Shown: positions 53,411-64,000 of the stretch, in pieces
Numbering within the stretch: the stretch's first letter is position 1
How the letters are laid out: the number at the start of each line of letters is the position of its first letter
Source of the DNA: Zygnema cylindricum
Lineage: Eukaryota; Streptophyta; Zygnematophyceae; Zygnematales; Zygnemataceae
Direction: 5' to 3'
NCBI GenBank assembly: GCA_037447655.1
Contig: JBBHKE010002124.1
Location: 140,418 to 204,417, forward strand
Length of the DNA stretch: 64,000 bases
The notes under the pieces: model-generated
The model's input: the letters and a program-made list of their open reading frames with translations, nothing else
Told to the model about the DNA's origin: nothing
Database searches by the model: none
Made by a program: the position numbers and the translations under genes

Positions 53411-54700
53411 GAATTGGACATAATATAACTAAAAATTTTCCGTATGGTTATTGTCGGCGCGTGATGGAGAAGAGGCCTAAGTTTATGAAAAATGTATGCG
53501 TTGACATGGCTTGTGACAGTTGTAAATGTTTACAATCTTATGTTGTTGCAATTATTTTTTTGTTTTTTATGTTGTCTTCTTGTGACATTGTAGGCATACA
53601 AATTCCCAATCCTGGGACGACTTTTGCCTTTGTATCTCGTGTCTAGTCGTAATGAAATGACATTGAATTATTTAGACACGTGCAAAAGAAAATTCCTTAT
53701 CAAATGCAAAAAGATAAAACCACCACGTGTACTTCTCCTTGTCGAAAACTTTTGAAATTGTTTGAAATCTGTAAAGGAATTTTACTATTTGTGGTCTGGC
53801 AATGCTTGCTCCAATATGTTTTATGGTAAAGTTTAAAAATGATGTGGCATAAAATGGCCTTGCGACAAAAAACACAAGAAGACAAAATATGGTGCATCTT
53901 AAGTTAGAAGCGGACACAACTTGTACTTCAATTTTTTTACTCTCTTCATACGGTTGTATATTTTATCGGTACCACGCTAATATAGGAAAACGATAGAAAA
54001 AAACCCCTTTTGCACATGGGGACGCATCTTTAGTCTCAACCAAACGTTTGGAGTGATGTACGTAAATGGATTTTGTTTAGTGTTGCATTTCGAATGTTTT
54101 TTGACGACTATTGATATGTAACCTTCCAAAGGGTTTATATAACGGATACACGGACATGAAATGTAGAAAGACATATAGTTGTTGTATAGTAATATCAAAA
54201 AAAATTATGTGGACTTGTAGTCCGTGCAAACCGTACAAACTTTGTTTTTGATATATTTCATATACTTTGTGTGTTCCAAAATAAATTACACTCAACATCA
54301 AATATGTCTTAACATGGGTCTCTTTAGATATGTTAAACATCAGAGTCTATCAATGAAGCCTATCGACATAGAATCGCGAACTAAACAGTATATAAATTCC
54401 ATAATACATAACCCTCAATTTGAGTCGATTATAAGCACCATTTTATTTTATACGGATAAATAAGGGTTGGATCTATTACCTACTGTTGCATATTGTAATT
54501 CCTTTTGAAAATTGTGTAGGTTACATATGTTTACGAGTCTCTATAATTATTGTATTGAAATGCGATATCGTTTCGACGGCGATCGCAATATACTTAAATC
54601 AATATAAAGACTTGAGCACATTCATACTCACCTAATTTTAGTGTTATACAAGATCGGTAATTTTCCTACACTACGACCTTTCCGTTAATCTCACATACCT
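53411..54700. other. Spacer, nothing recognised
   Basis: AT-rich, with only short, unconvincing frames on both strands. Confidence 0.5.
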
Positions 54701-54949
54701 TTAATTTATGTCAAGCCTAACAACCATAAGGTGCAAGAAAGGAGGAAATAGTTTCGAGCGCTCAAGAGGTCTGAGGGAGGGGAGAATCAGCATAGTACAC
54801 CAAAATACACCGTCAAGTTCCACGTCTATAGACAAGAAGTTGGAAAATCACGAGGGAGATAAACGACATCCCGAACAAGGAGCTTTGGATTGAAAGAGTG
54901 CGTCGAAGGTGAGGCGTTGGGGAATGAAGTAGATATTTATATTTATGGC

Positions 54950-55600
54950 GAGGCTTTTGTTTAGCTCGAGGGAGCGATTCTTTAAGGAATCTTGGGCGTG
55001 TTGAAAGGCACCGGATTAGTGGACTCTCTTGGGATTACGTGCCAATGATTACACTCTATGACAAGAACCACGGGGGGACATGTAACAAGACACCCACCCG
55101 TCTTGGGATAAACAAGAACCAAGGTCAACCACGAGGGAGCATTCAACAAAACACCCACCCTTCTTAACATAAACGAGAACCAAAGTCAGAAGTGCCCCCA
55201 AAAGGTATTGAAAATTTGCATTCCAACATTAGCTAGAGGCACACTAAAGCGTTTACAAATGGGATTCCTCCTATTGGTTTGAAGACACACCTCCACGATA
55301 AAGTTGAGGCCATCACCACAACCATTATTGTTGGTAAAAGTCTTAAGAACCAGAGCTACACTACGGTTTGAATTCTTCACGACGTATGTAGGACTACTCG
55401 TTTTCAGGGATCAAAGCCAATGACAATGGTCTCATGTGAGACGACGATGTTATGGGAGACAATATCCTCATAAGACAACACGGAATAGGCAACATAGTCG
55501 TATGGTCTCGAGACGGGCGGGTAGTCTCCCTCAAACCACAACTTCTTAAAAAAGAATTCTCATTCTCTCACGGCGGTTGGAAGTATTTGGCAAGATGATT
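54950..55600 (-). other. Decayed coding-like stretch of unknown identity
   Basis: Minus-strand frames broken by stops show non-simple composition: EFFFKKLWFEGDYPPVSRPY (about 55,500-55,560), NSNRSVALVLKTFTNNNGCG (about 55,320-55,380). Two related segments around 55,050 and 55,140 share GAACCA[A/C]GG..CA[A/C]GAGG and ACACCCACCC. I cannot assign a family; a degraded transposon or gene is likely. Confidence 0.3.
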
Positions 55601-55859
55601 GTTTGCTAGTAAGGATCATCTGGGCGGTGGATTTGGATATGTAGGGGCCTTACAACTAGGACCGCAGGGTTATGATGAATGCAAGAGCATTGTGCACTCA
55701 AAAAGGCCATAATACAACCACCTAGGGCTTCCTCCGACCTAGGATATGTTGGCATGAAAGGAGGGAAATGGATCACGCAAAAAAAATTAAGTAGGAAAGG
55801 ACTTTTCACCCTCATGCTCCCTCCGAGGCGGGGCATTTGATTCCATTGTGGCCAAACGA

Positions 55860-56940
55860 CTTAACCGCCTTATATTGTATGGTAGTAGGAGAGGGAGGGG
55901 GGGAAGCATCGACGGATAGACTTTTGCGAAATGACATCGGATATAGCAGACCCATCTTCAACAAAAATGGAAATGGACAAAAAGAAATTTGTGTCCCTCC
56001 TTCAGGTAAAAATATTCGAATTGTGTGGGACGTTGTGAGAACTTTTCCTTATTGTTTTACCTATAAGAGGGAGAGGGAGAGGGAGAGGGGGAGGGAGAGG
56101 AAGCGCTTGATTCATCATGGGGCGCAAGTGTCATAAAAATCAAAGACGGTTTATGTAATGGTAATTAGGTTATATTATGTATTATTACAAATCCTATTAT
56201 AATCAGTATATTAGGTTTACAACGTCAATGACAAAGGAGGAAGGAATTTCCGAAAATTTATGGGATTTGAAAAATATTTCATGGCAAGTCAGTATACAAT
56301 AATAAAAAGAGAGAGGAAAAGAGAGAGAAAGAGATGGAGGGAAAGAGAGGGAGAAAGATAAGGATAGATGTGGAGAGAGAGAAAGAGAGGGGAAGAGAGA
56401 GGGAAAGAGGGAGAGAGAGAGAGAGACAGGGGGAGAAATCCTTCCTCTTTCCGTTCCTCTTCTCTCTCCCTGATGCCCTCTCCCTCTTCCTCTTCCTCTT
56501 CATCTCCGTCTCTCTCTTCCTCATGTCTCACTCGCCTTATGTGCCTTCTCATCTCTCCTTCTCTCTCTTCGATCTTCGATCCGATCCTCTCCGCTTCCGC
56601 CTGCATTTCCATCAGCGTCTGTCATCATCATCTCCATCTCGCCTGTCATTCTGATAATCCGGATCCGTCGAAAATTGTCGATCGTCTTGGCACTCGTCCC
56701 TATTGTCCGGATTCCGCAGATCTGTCTAATCTGTATCCGCCGTCATTTTGAGCGCGCCGCCTGATCCTGATCCTTCGTCTGATCCCGCCTGTCCCTGTTC
56801 CTCCCTCCTCCTCTTCCTTCCCTCCCCCCCCTCTTTATCCCCCTCCTATCTCCCTCTCCCTTTCCCTCTCCCTCTCCCTCCCCCTTTCCCTCTCCCTCCT
56901 CCCCCGGTCATTCCTTTTAGGCTTTGAGCTTCTTATTCTC
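55860..56940. repeat. Adjacent purine-rich and pyrimidine-rich tracts
   Basis: GAGGGA repeats at 56,065-56,100 and GA-rich sequence at 56,285-56,430, switching at about 56,436 to C/T-rich sequence up to about 56,910. The opposed tracts could form hairpins. No gene accepted. Confidence 0.7.
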
Positions 56941-57590
56941 AGACTGTAAATGGGTTTTCCAATAAGTCCCAAGACTTTTGTTTTTTGTTAAATTGACAAT
57001 GTAAAAGTGTGAGAACACCATATTTTGGAAAAGGTTTTCAACCATATTTTTCTGAAGGAATGGTCAAATGTATTTGTACTTTGTAAAATGTTATCATCAT
57101 TTACTTTCATTATTGCTATTATTGTTTTTATTGTTATTATTATTATCAGTATTATTATTTTTAGTATTAATATATTTGTTATTTTTTTCGTTAAGGACAA
57201 TGTAACGATGATGAATATTGACCTTTCTAAAAGAAATCCGTTTATTTATTTATTAATTTATTTATGTATTTATTTATTTATTTTACTTACTTAATTATTT
57301 ACATATTTAACAACCGTTTCGAATTTTTAAACAAAGAGAAATTAAAAAAAAAAAAAGTCGGTATAAAAATTCGATAGGTACTTTTTGAGTTTTTGAGGTT
57401 TAAAAGAGTTCAAAAATGAAAGTCTTTGCACCACAAAAAAATTAATAAAAAGAATATATCCTTTTTCTCCGAAAAAACGTCAGATTTGCTCTCAGCACTT
57501 CATCGATAAGACGTGACATGACACTCACTATTGTACTTTTACGGCCCATAGTACTTACCAACCACTGCTTGCAATAACAGGAATAGAGCT
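56941..57590. other. AT-rich spacer
   Basis: Contains short TTATT- and TTTA-type runs (57,100-57,300). No coding content recognised. Confidence 0.5.
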
Positions 57591-57594
57591 TGTT

Positions 57595-57790
57595 CCCTAT
57601 CTCCCTCTCCCTCCCACACCCCTCCCCTCCTCTCTCCCTTCCCCTCCCTCTCCCTCTCCCTCTCCCTCCCCCTCCCCCTACACCTCCCCCTTCCCCACCT
57701 CCCCTCCCCCCCCCCTCCCCTCCCCCCCCCTCTCCCCCCTCCCTCTCCCACCTCTCCCCTCTCCCCTCTCCCCCTTTAACCCCCTCCCTA
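57595..57790 (+). repeat. Pyrimidine-rich microsatellite tract
   Basis: About 190 bp of CTCCC repeats. Proline- and glycine-rich open frames on both strands here are artefacts of composition. Confidence 0.85.
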
Positions 57791-57919
57791 TCGGATGCAA
57801 ACGTTAAATAAAGGATCAAAGAAAGTAGAAGTTGAAAAAAAGGAGAATGAAAACGACAAAGGTCACACTCTGATTGAGCAAATAACGTTTATACCTCGTA
57901 CGTACTTCTCTGCAGCACA

Positions 57920-58100
57920 TAAAAGGCGTTTTCATGAACGTTTAAACGTGTTTGTACAGGCTTAAACATGTTTATACGTGTTTAAACGTGTTTGTGCTAT
58001 TTTAAACACGATTTTACAGGTTTTTACATGTTCATACTGTTTCGACATGATTTTCATGGTGTAAACATGTTTAAAACACGGTTATAGAGGTTTAAACGTA
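57920..58100. repeat. Degenerate GTTTAAACGTGTTT repeats
   Basis: Roughly eight imperfect copies of a 17-22 bp unit around GTTTAAACRTGTTT, some with ACACG variants. Followed by a GA-rich tract at 58,186-58,420. Confidence 0.65.
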
Positions 58101-58747
58101 AAACAATATTTATTTAATTTTTTTGCACACGACGAATGAATGGCCGACTCGTTGAAAAACCGCCACCACAAGGAGATTCGCTATCCTAAAGAGAGAGGGT
58201 AAGAGGGAAAGGGGAGGAGGGAGAGCAGAGGAGAGGGAGAGGGATGGAGGGAGGACAGGAGAGAGGGGGGAGGGAGAGAAGCTCAGAGACGTGGAGCAAG
58301 AGTGGGAGGAGACAGGGAGGGGACAGGAAGGGGCAAAGAAAGTGGGGGTGGTGGGAGAGAGTGGCAGAGGGAGGGGGGGAGCGGGAGGGAGAGAGTGAGA
58401 AGCAACCTCTCGGCAAATATCTATATTCACAAATGAAGGATATTAAACTACAAGGAATATAACTTCATGGGTGCATATACTTCGTAATTTTAGCGTTTTT
58501 TTTGTGCAATAACCGTTTTTTGTATTCGTTTAATTACTCTCAAACATTGTATTATGTACAAACCAACTTTTATGCGCCCATTCCCCAAATAATTTTTTTC
58601 TTTCACGGTTCACGGTTTTCTCTCATCAGAATTTTTGTATAAACTCAAAATGGAATGGAACCATGCTTTGTTGTACTTTTAGATTTCGAATTACCGAAAA
58701 ATAAAATTATAACAAAAAAATAATAACATGAATTTAAAAAAAGTTGT

Positions 58748-58900
58748 GGACACACACACACACCCACACCCACACCCCCACCCCCACCCCCACCCACACC
58801 CACACCCACACACACACACACCCACACACCACACACACATATATATATGTGCGTATGTTTACATATATATACATAAATATACATATGTGTATACATAAAT
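58748..58900. repeat. CA / CCCCCA microsatellite with TA tail
   Basis: CACACACCCACACCCCCACC-type repeats followed by TATATATGTG sequence. Confidence 0.9.
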
Positions 58901-60380
58901 ATGCATAGAGGTACCAACAGTACGGATTTTGATTTTTTTACGAAAAAGTGTCATTTTTTTTAGTTTTTTAGATTTTCGTAAATTTTTTATACCTTTTGTG
59001 TACGGATATAATGTACGGATAATATACGGAAATGTACGGAGTTAATGTAAAGAAATGATTAGTGTTAATATTTCTATTTTGTGTTCAAATGCCTATCGCC
59101 AGCAAAAATTAGCGCTCATTTGTACACATAACACTAATTTGGATACACATCCCCATATTGAAGCCGCAATAATTAGTGTTCACATATCGACGCTTGAACA
59201 TGTGAGAACAAGTTCTTGCAATTTTCCCTTGTCTATATGACTTGGAATCAAATGAGTGCGCTTTTAAATGGCGACGCACTCAATTTTTCGTGTCAACGCC
59301 TTTATCTGACACTTATTATGTAAGTCGTTGAAAATAATGAGCAGCTTTAGTAGGGTCTGAAAAATTTCGTACATTATACTGTTTAAAAACGGTCGAAACC
59401 AGAGTCATTAGCGCTAAATGAATAATACTTCAATTAACGCAGAAAAATAAAGCTACCGGTTCTATTTTAGGTTTGAAGCCCAAAATTTGGGGGCGCTGGC
59501 GTTATTGTTATTAATTGCTATTCACATTGTAGAGAGATAGAGAGATATGTGAAGTGATGTCAAAATGTGGTCTCATTTCGACTAAGTTGTAGTAATTTTT
59601 GATTGAATGGTTTTCTAATTTGCCTTTTACAATATAGTCAAAAGAAGATCAGCACATTTTATAAACAGTGCATTTTTTCCATGCGCATATTCATTATTTT
59701 TTTAGAGTTTCATACGTTTTATGCGTTTTGTACCTCTATGTAAATATGCACATCATATATATATGCATATATACATTACACAAAACATGCATTTAAGTCG
59801 ACAACAATACAAACTTTCAAGTCCTAACATCCGTCAAAACCCCAACATGGATCCACTTCATGACTTTCAAGTGGGAAAAGAAAGGAAATCAAATTGCACC
59901 ATATTTACGAGGGAGAATAGGGAAAAAAAAACCTCGCTACATATAGAAATGAAAGAAAAAAAGGGAAAAAAGAACCGCACAAATTTAGAGTGGAAAAGAA
60001 AAAGAAAAGAAATATACACCAAATTTAGAGAGGAAAAAAGAAAGGAAAACAAACTCACCAAACCAAATAATTTTCCCACAATAGGAAAGCACCACCATCT
60101 CACACCATGTGAGACAAAAATAATCGAAACTATCAGAAAATTTTCTTTTTTTTTCAGCAACCTGTTGTATTAGCAAAATAGCCAGTTTACAAAAACCAGC
60201 TCTTAAGATTACAACCTCCTTTTCAATTGCTTACTTTCCTCCCCTCTCTTCCTTTCCTCGACTCCCTTCCTCTTTTCTCCTCTCCCTTTCCTCGCCTCTT
60301 TTTCAGCAGTAGAGGGACCCCTAAAACCCAATAAGTCCTCTTTTACCACAAAAAAGCTTGCAATCAGGAGCACACTTTAT
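58901..60380. other. Spacer with A/G-rich tract
   Basis: 59,870-60,060 is A/G-rich (GAAAAGAAA). No convincing coding sequence; a frame at 59,721-60,173 is Lys/Asn-rich from composition. A short C/T run lies at 60,235-60,300. Confidence 0.5.
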
Positions 60381-60399
60381 CATAACTTTTTTATGGGCT

Positions 60400-60510
60400 G
60401 CCTGAAAAAATTCTGTAAAATCTGGCTGAAAAGATCCTTGAAATCTGCCGGAAAAGATTCTTTAAACCTGCCCGAAAGGATTCTATAAACCTGCCCGAAA
60501 AGATTTTTTT
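60400..60510. repeat. ~25-bp tandem repeat in the RPL18 3' flank
   Basis: Four to five imperfect copies of CTGCCCGAAAAGATTCTATAAAC, starting a few bases after the stop codon in the sense direction, so probably in the 3' UTR. Confidence 0.75.
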
Positions 60511-60515
60511 CCCAT

Positions 60516-60591
60516 TTAAGCCTTGAATCCTCGACTGTTACGGCGACCACGAGCCTTCTCAAACTTGCGTCCCTTCGACTGGACATAAGGC
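60516..60591 (-). CDS. RPL18: RPL18 last exon
   Basis: After acceptor TTTGCAG, reads (K)[19 protein letters not shown] then RGFKA and stop TAA at 60,516-60,518. Completes the split Lys codon from the previous exon. Confidence 0.95.
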
Positions 60592-63355
60592 CTGCAAATG
60601 TGCCACAAATACCCCATTATAATTTGAACAATAAAATATAGTGCAAAGATAAAATATAATTTGAAAAGAAAATACAATTCGAATATAAAATACACTTCAA
60701 AAAATGAAAATGTAATTTGAAAAATAAAATATAATTTGAAAAAATGTGATATAATTTGTAATAAAATATAATTTAAATAATATAATAAGGTATATCGCCC
60801 TTCTCATGTATACAGATTCCCTGTTTAATTTCGGCCAAAGCAAGAAAAAAACTATTTTAAGGAGGAAATAGACTGTGTATTACCCTTCACAAACGAGAAA
60901 AAACGCATTTGTACTACCCTTCTCAAGAAGGAAAACTTCGCATTTAAATTTGAACAAATAAGGAAAAAGCATTTCTATCACTTTCGGATAAAACCCTAAA
61001 AACCTAAAAAAAAACTTAATGGGAACAGGATGGAAAAAAATAAGCTACAAATCATTTGTCACATTCTCCCTGAACTACAAAAAGTAAAAACAACCAAGGA
61101 AAAAAAAAAATCCCTTACCCACCCTGAAAAGTCTTTTACTATTTTAACCCTTATGTAACGATATGATATTTGTTCCCTAAAAAATTACTCTCACAGAAAA
61201 ACCATTCTGCCAGAGAGGGGGGCAAGGAAAAAAAAAAGTCACAAGTCCACATAATTCTTGTACCGAGAGAGTCAAAAAATAGGGTTAACTAGGGTTTACG
61301 GAAAGCCTCTGGGGATAGATAAAAAGAGAGTCTTTTCATGTCAAGAAAGTCAATAGAAAGGGTTTCAAGGAGAGCCTCCAGAGAAAGTTAAAGGAGAATG
61401 CTTTCCATGTCAAGATCACAAATGGGGAGAGTCTAGAAAAAGGCAATGTAAAAGTTCTTCCTATACCAAAAATATAAAAATAGGGCTGAGGAAACTCTCT
61501 GACAAAAGTTCAGAAATAAATTTTCCCATTCCAAAATTATCCATAGAGAGGGAGGTTCAAATCTCAGAAAAGTGATGAAAAAAAAAACCTTCACAAGCCA
61601 AGAAAATGATGAATAGGGAGAGTTGATGAAGGGAAGTCTCTGGAAAAAGCGAGAGAAAGAAACTTACTTGGTGCTACTGTGGGGCATACCCGGAGCCCTT
61701 CCAAAGTGCTTGTTGGCTTCACGGGCAGTTTTTCGGCCTCGGAGGAGAACCTGCAAAAACCACAAAAGATAAAACAAAAAATTTAGTTTTATCAGTCTTT
61801 TTCAGTCTACAGAGAAAATATAGCCAAAATAGGGGACAGAAACCACATACAAATAAACCCACCTGTTTCCGAATTCACGCCATGCGCCTACACCCTTCTC
61901 TACTTTTTCATTTCATTTACCAAAGGCAAATTAGAGAAATAATAGAAATTGATTCGATTCTCTATTACCACCAACTTACAGACACTCGTCTTAGACAATA
62001 TGACTTACTATCTGTGTCTCAAGCACTTGTTTAGGCAACCTCACTCACAGCAAATTAAAAGTTTTAAGGCTGTTGCTAAAGGTGCTGTTTCCAGAATACT
62101 AAAGGTGCTGTTTCCAGAATATTGAGTCATATGATACACTGACTTGAGCAGAAACTTGATGTACTATACCAAAGGCAATATATACGGAAGTTACAAACTC
62201 CACAAAATCTACGTCATTGTAATCGCTGTGTCCCACAGTCAAGGGCGTTCGGTCAACAATATGATGCCATAACTAAGGGAGCTCGTATCAGTAAAGTGCG
62301 CAACGGTATCATTAAACTGACAATGTCTATCACTAGGTCATCATACGTACGAGGTTATTGTCGATGTGGCCAGTAATCGAAGTAAGCGTACAGCGAATCG
62401 TACAACTTCAAACAAATCGTACATTTTCCTGTACCAGTACTTCGATTACTGTCCAGTAAAGCCAGTAATAGCGCTCGTATAATCACCCGATGTGAGTTAG
62501 GGAATTACTAGCCTTACCACTGAATTAAAATTGACTACACAAAATTACATATTACCCCGTGGCTCAATACAGGTCACTTAAATGAATAGTGCCATTAATA
62601 CTAATTTTTGATGTTGGATCATAAAAACACTCACTCGGATTAGAGTGGTTAATTTTAGTGGCGATGGGCAGTGAAACAATCTAGAAGGGGTAAAAAACAT
62701 AAAAAACATCGGTGTCTATAGGAAACAGAGGAAACAAACTTCGCTTGCAGCAAAAGGCTGGCTGCCGCATTCCTAAATCTATTATATCAACTAGTTCAGT
62801 AAAACTGTAAATAAGTCATTTATAATCTGTACCTGCTTGTTTTAGAAAACATGTGTGCTATTTAAAATTTATCGAAGTAGTTTTTAAAAAACTAAAATTA
62901 AGTAAATGATAATCATAAATCATAACGGTGTCCTGACTTCTTTCTTAATCATGTGCTATCAATTAACAATTTAGAATCCAGTTTATTGATTCCAGACCTC
63001 TTTCAAAATTATGGGTCTCGGTAATTTCCCTATTAGATTCACAGAACAGTAGATACACCCGCTCCCAACTTCTTTAATGGAAGTCTCAACTTTACCTTCA
63101 TAGTACAAAGAGGAAAGAAAAAACGCCACAACAGGACACAGAAATAACAACAAAAGGTAAAGTTTTGCTCACCGCGTTGGCTCCAGTCGGTGCCCTCAAG
63201 GCAAACTGGTCAAAGGTAAGGCACTCCCCTCCCGCCTTGAGGATCCGTGCTCGAGCCGTTTCCGTAAATCGAAGAGCGCACACTTTCAATGCAGGAACCT
63301 CGTAGAGACGCACATCGTCTGTGATGGTGCCCACCACCACTGCAGTCTTTTCCTC
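60516..63355 (-). CDS. RPL18: Ribosomal protein eL18, last three exons (gene continues beyond the window)
   Basis: Three exons on the minus strand (63,173-63,355; 61,668-61,750; 60,516-60,591) join in frame to 113 residues ending in TAA. They contain [70 protein letters not shown] and [19 protein letters not shown]. This is the conserved C-terminal three-fifths of eukaryotic eL18, a structural protein of the large (60S) ribosomal subunit. The family is about 187-188 residues, so roughly 75 N-terminal residues lie upstream of 64,000. Introns are 1076 and 1422 bp, all GT-AG. No stop or frameshift, so the gene looks functional. Confidence 0.95.
61668..61750 (-). CDS. RPL18: RPL18 penultimate exon
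   Basis: 83 bp between TTTTTGCAG and GTAAGTTTC. Reads [20 protein letters not shown] and then GMPHSST, ending in phase 2. Confidence 0.95.
62371..62451. repeat. Inverted repeat in RPL18 intron (14-bp perfect arms)
   Basis: CAGTAATCGAAGTA (62,371-62,384) and its exact reverse complement (62,438-62,451) enclose 53 bp. Could be a small foldback element. Confidence 0.85.
63173..63355 (-). CDS. RPL18: RPL18 antepenultimate exon
   Basis: 183 bp, phase 0 to 0, between GGCTTTTCAG and GTGAGCAAAAC. Reads [20 protein letters not shown] through APTGANA. Confidence 0.95.
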
Positions 63356-63445
63356 CTGAAAAGCCAAACCAGCAATATAAGAAAGAAAAGATAAGGGAGG
63401 GTATTTCCTTTTACCTTCTACAAGTACATATAATTTTCAAAAACA

Positions 63446-63503
63446 CTGTCTGTGATGGTACCCACTACCACCGCAGTCTAGACCTCCTAATTTGCAAAAC
63501 CAA
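63446..63503 (-). pseudogene. Partial duplicate of the RPL18 exon start
   Basis: About 50 bp match the first part of exon 63,173-63,355 (TGTCTGTGATGGTACCCACT against TCGTCTGTGATGGTGCCCAC on the plus strand). On the minus strand an early TAG follows the acceptor-like AG, so inclusion would truncate the protein. The rest of the exon is absent. Confidence 0.75.
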
Positions 63504-64000
63504 CAGTCAGGAATCGGAAAGAGTTCAACAGAAGGGTTGAAACGATAAGCGAGTGTGAATCAGATGAGTTAATATAAGCAAGAGTAAAACAGAAGAATTA
63601 AAAAGGAAAAATCAAGTGTTAATCAGAAGAGTTGAAACAACAAGCGACAGTAAATCGGACGACTAAAAACAATAAAAAAACATAAACTACAAGAGTTTAA
63701 ACATACAAAAAAATATATATACTTTATCCATCCACAATTTAAGGAATTTCAAGAACATTTTTGTCTGTGTAAACACATAAACCACAGATAGCCTAGCCCT
63801 AGACTTACCACTTGACATCTCCTTTCTCTCGAATTATGTACAAATAAAAATCAAAACAAAAAGGACTCTCTCTCCCTCCTGGCAAGCTCATGATCTCCAC
63901 AACTTTCTTTCACTCTCATCTTTCTCTCCTCTTTGCTTATCCTCATACCCCCCTTAAAAGAAGCCAGAATAAGCGCCTATTCTACTATAACCATTAAAAC
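63504..64000 (-). other. Upstream intron sequence of RPL18
   Basis: A/T-rich with A/G runs. No further eL18 coding exon was recognised before the window edge, so the next 5' exon must lie beyond 64,000. Confidence 0.6.

Noticed and set aside
58645-58917. Cys/Val/Gly-rich frame
   Set aside because: Translation of the CA/CCCCCA microsatellite.

Overview
This is a nuclear eukaryotic window with spliced genes, GT-AG introns, LTR retrotransposons, tRNA-derived SINEs, MITE-like elements and long simple-sequence tracts. Several signs point to the green lineage, most likely a streptophyte alga or early-diverging plant with a large, repeat-rich genome. The leucine-rich repeats have the plant extracellular consensus (NxLSGxIPxxIGxLxxL). 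They sit one per 72-bp phase-2 exon. A decayed LTR retrotransposon carries a cytosine-5 DNA methyltransferase, an association reported for charophyte algae and for dinoflagellates. The species cannot be fixed from the sequence alone.

Layout. 1-7.66 kb is a decayed LTR element on the minus strand (gag, aspartic protease, DNA methyltransferase; no RT or integrase seen) with three copies of its LTR. 8.2-12.08 kb is a truncated Ty1/copia element on the minus strand, followed by a tRNA-derived SINE near 12.2 kb. 12.4-17.6 kb is mostly non-coding, with one old copy of a dispersed repeat and one candidate exon. 17,644-42,668 on the minus strand is one 25-kb gene that can be read as 16 exons: signal peptide, N-terminal cap, 13 single-LRR exons and a Cys-rich EGF-like terminal exon. 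All phases match and give a 507-residue secreted protein. Its introns are filled with pyrimidine-rich (+ strand) and ATT-rich sequence, a TA-flanked MITE, a LINE remnant and minisatellites.

43,267-49,008 is a nearly full-length but inactivated Ty1/copia element on the plus strand with both LTRs, a 5-bp target duplication, a primer site complementary to the initiator tRNA-Met anticodon region, and a MITE inside its 5' LTR. 49.56-51.44 kb is a TIR-bounded non-autonomous element, 52.9-53.4 kb a tandem tRNA-SINE dimer, and 53.4-60.4 kb mostly low-complexity or unrecognised DNA. The 3' three exons of ribosomal protein gene RPL18 (eL18) lie at 60,516-63,355 on the minus strand; its 5' part is beyond the window.

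Functionally the window holds one housekeeping gene (RPL18) and one probable secreted LRR protein gene with a recognition- or cell-wall-type architecture. Everything else supported is mobile-element or repeat sequence. No operons, CRISPR arrays or prokaryotic features are present.
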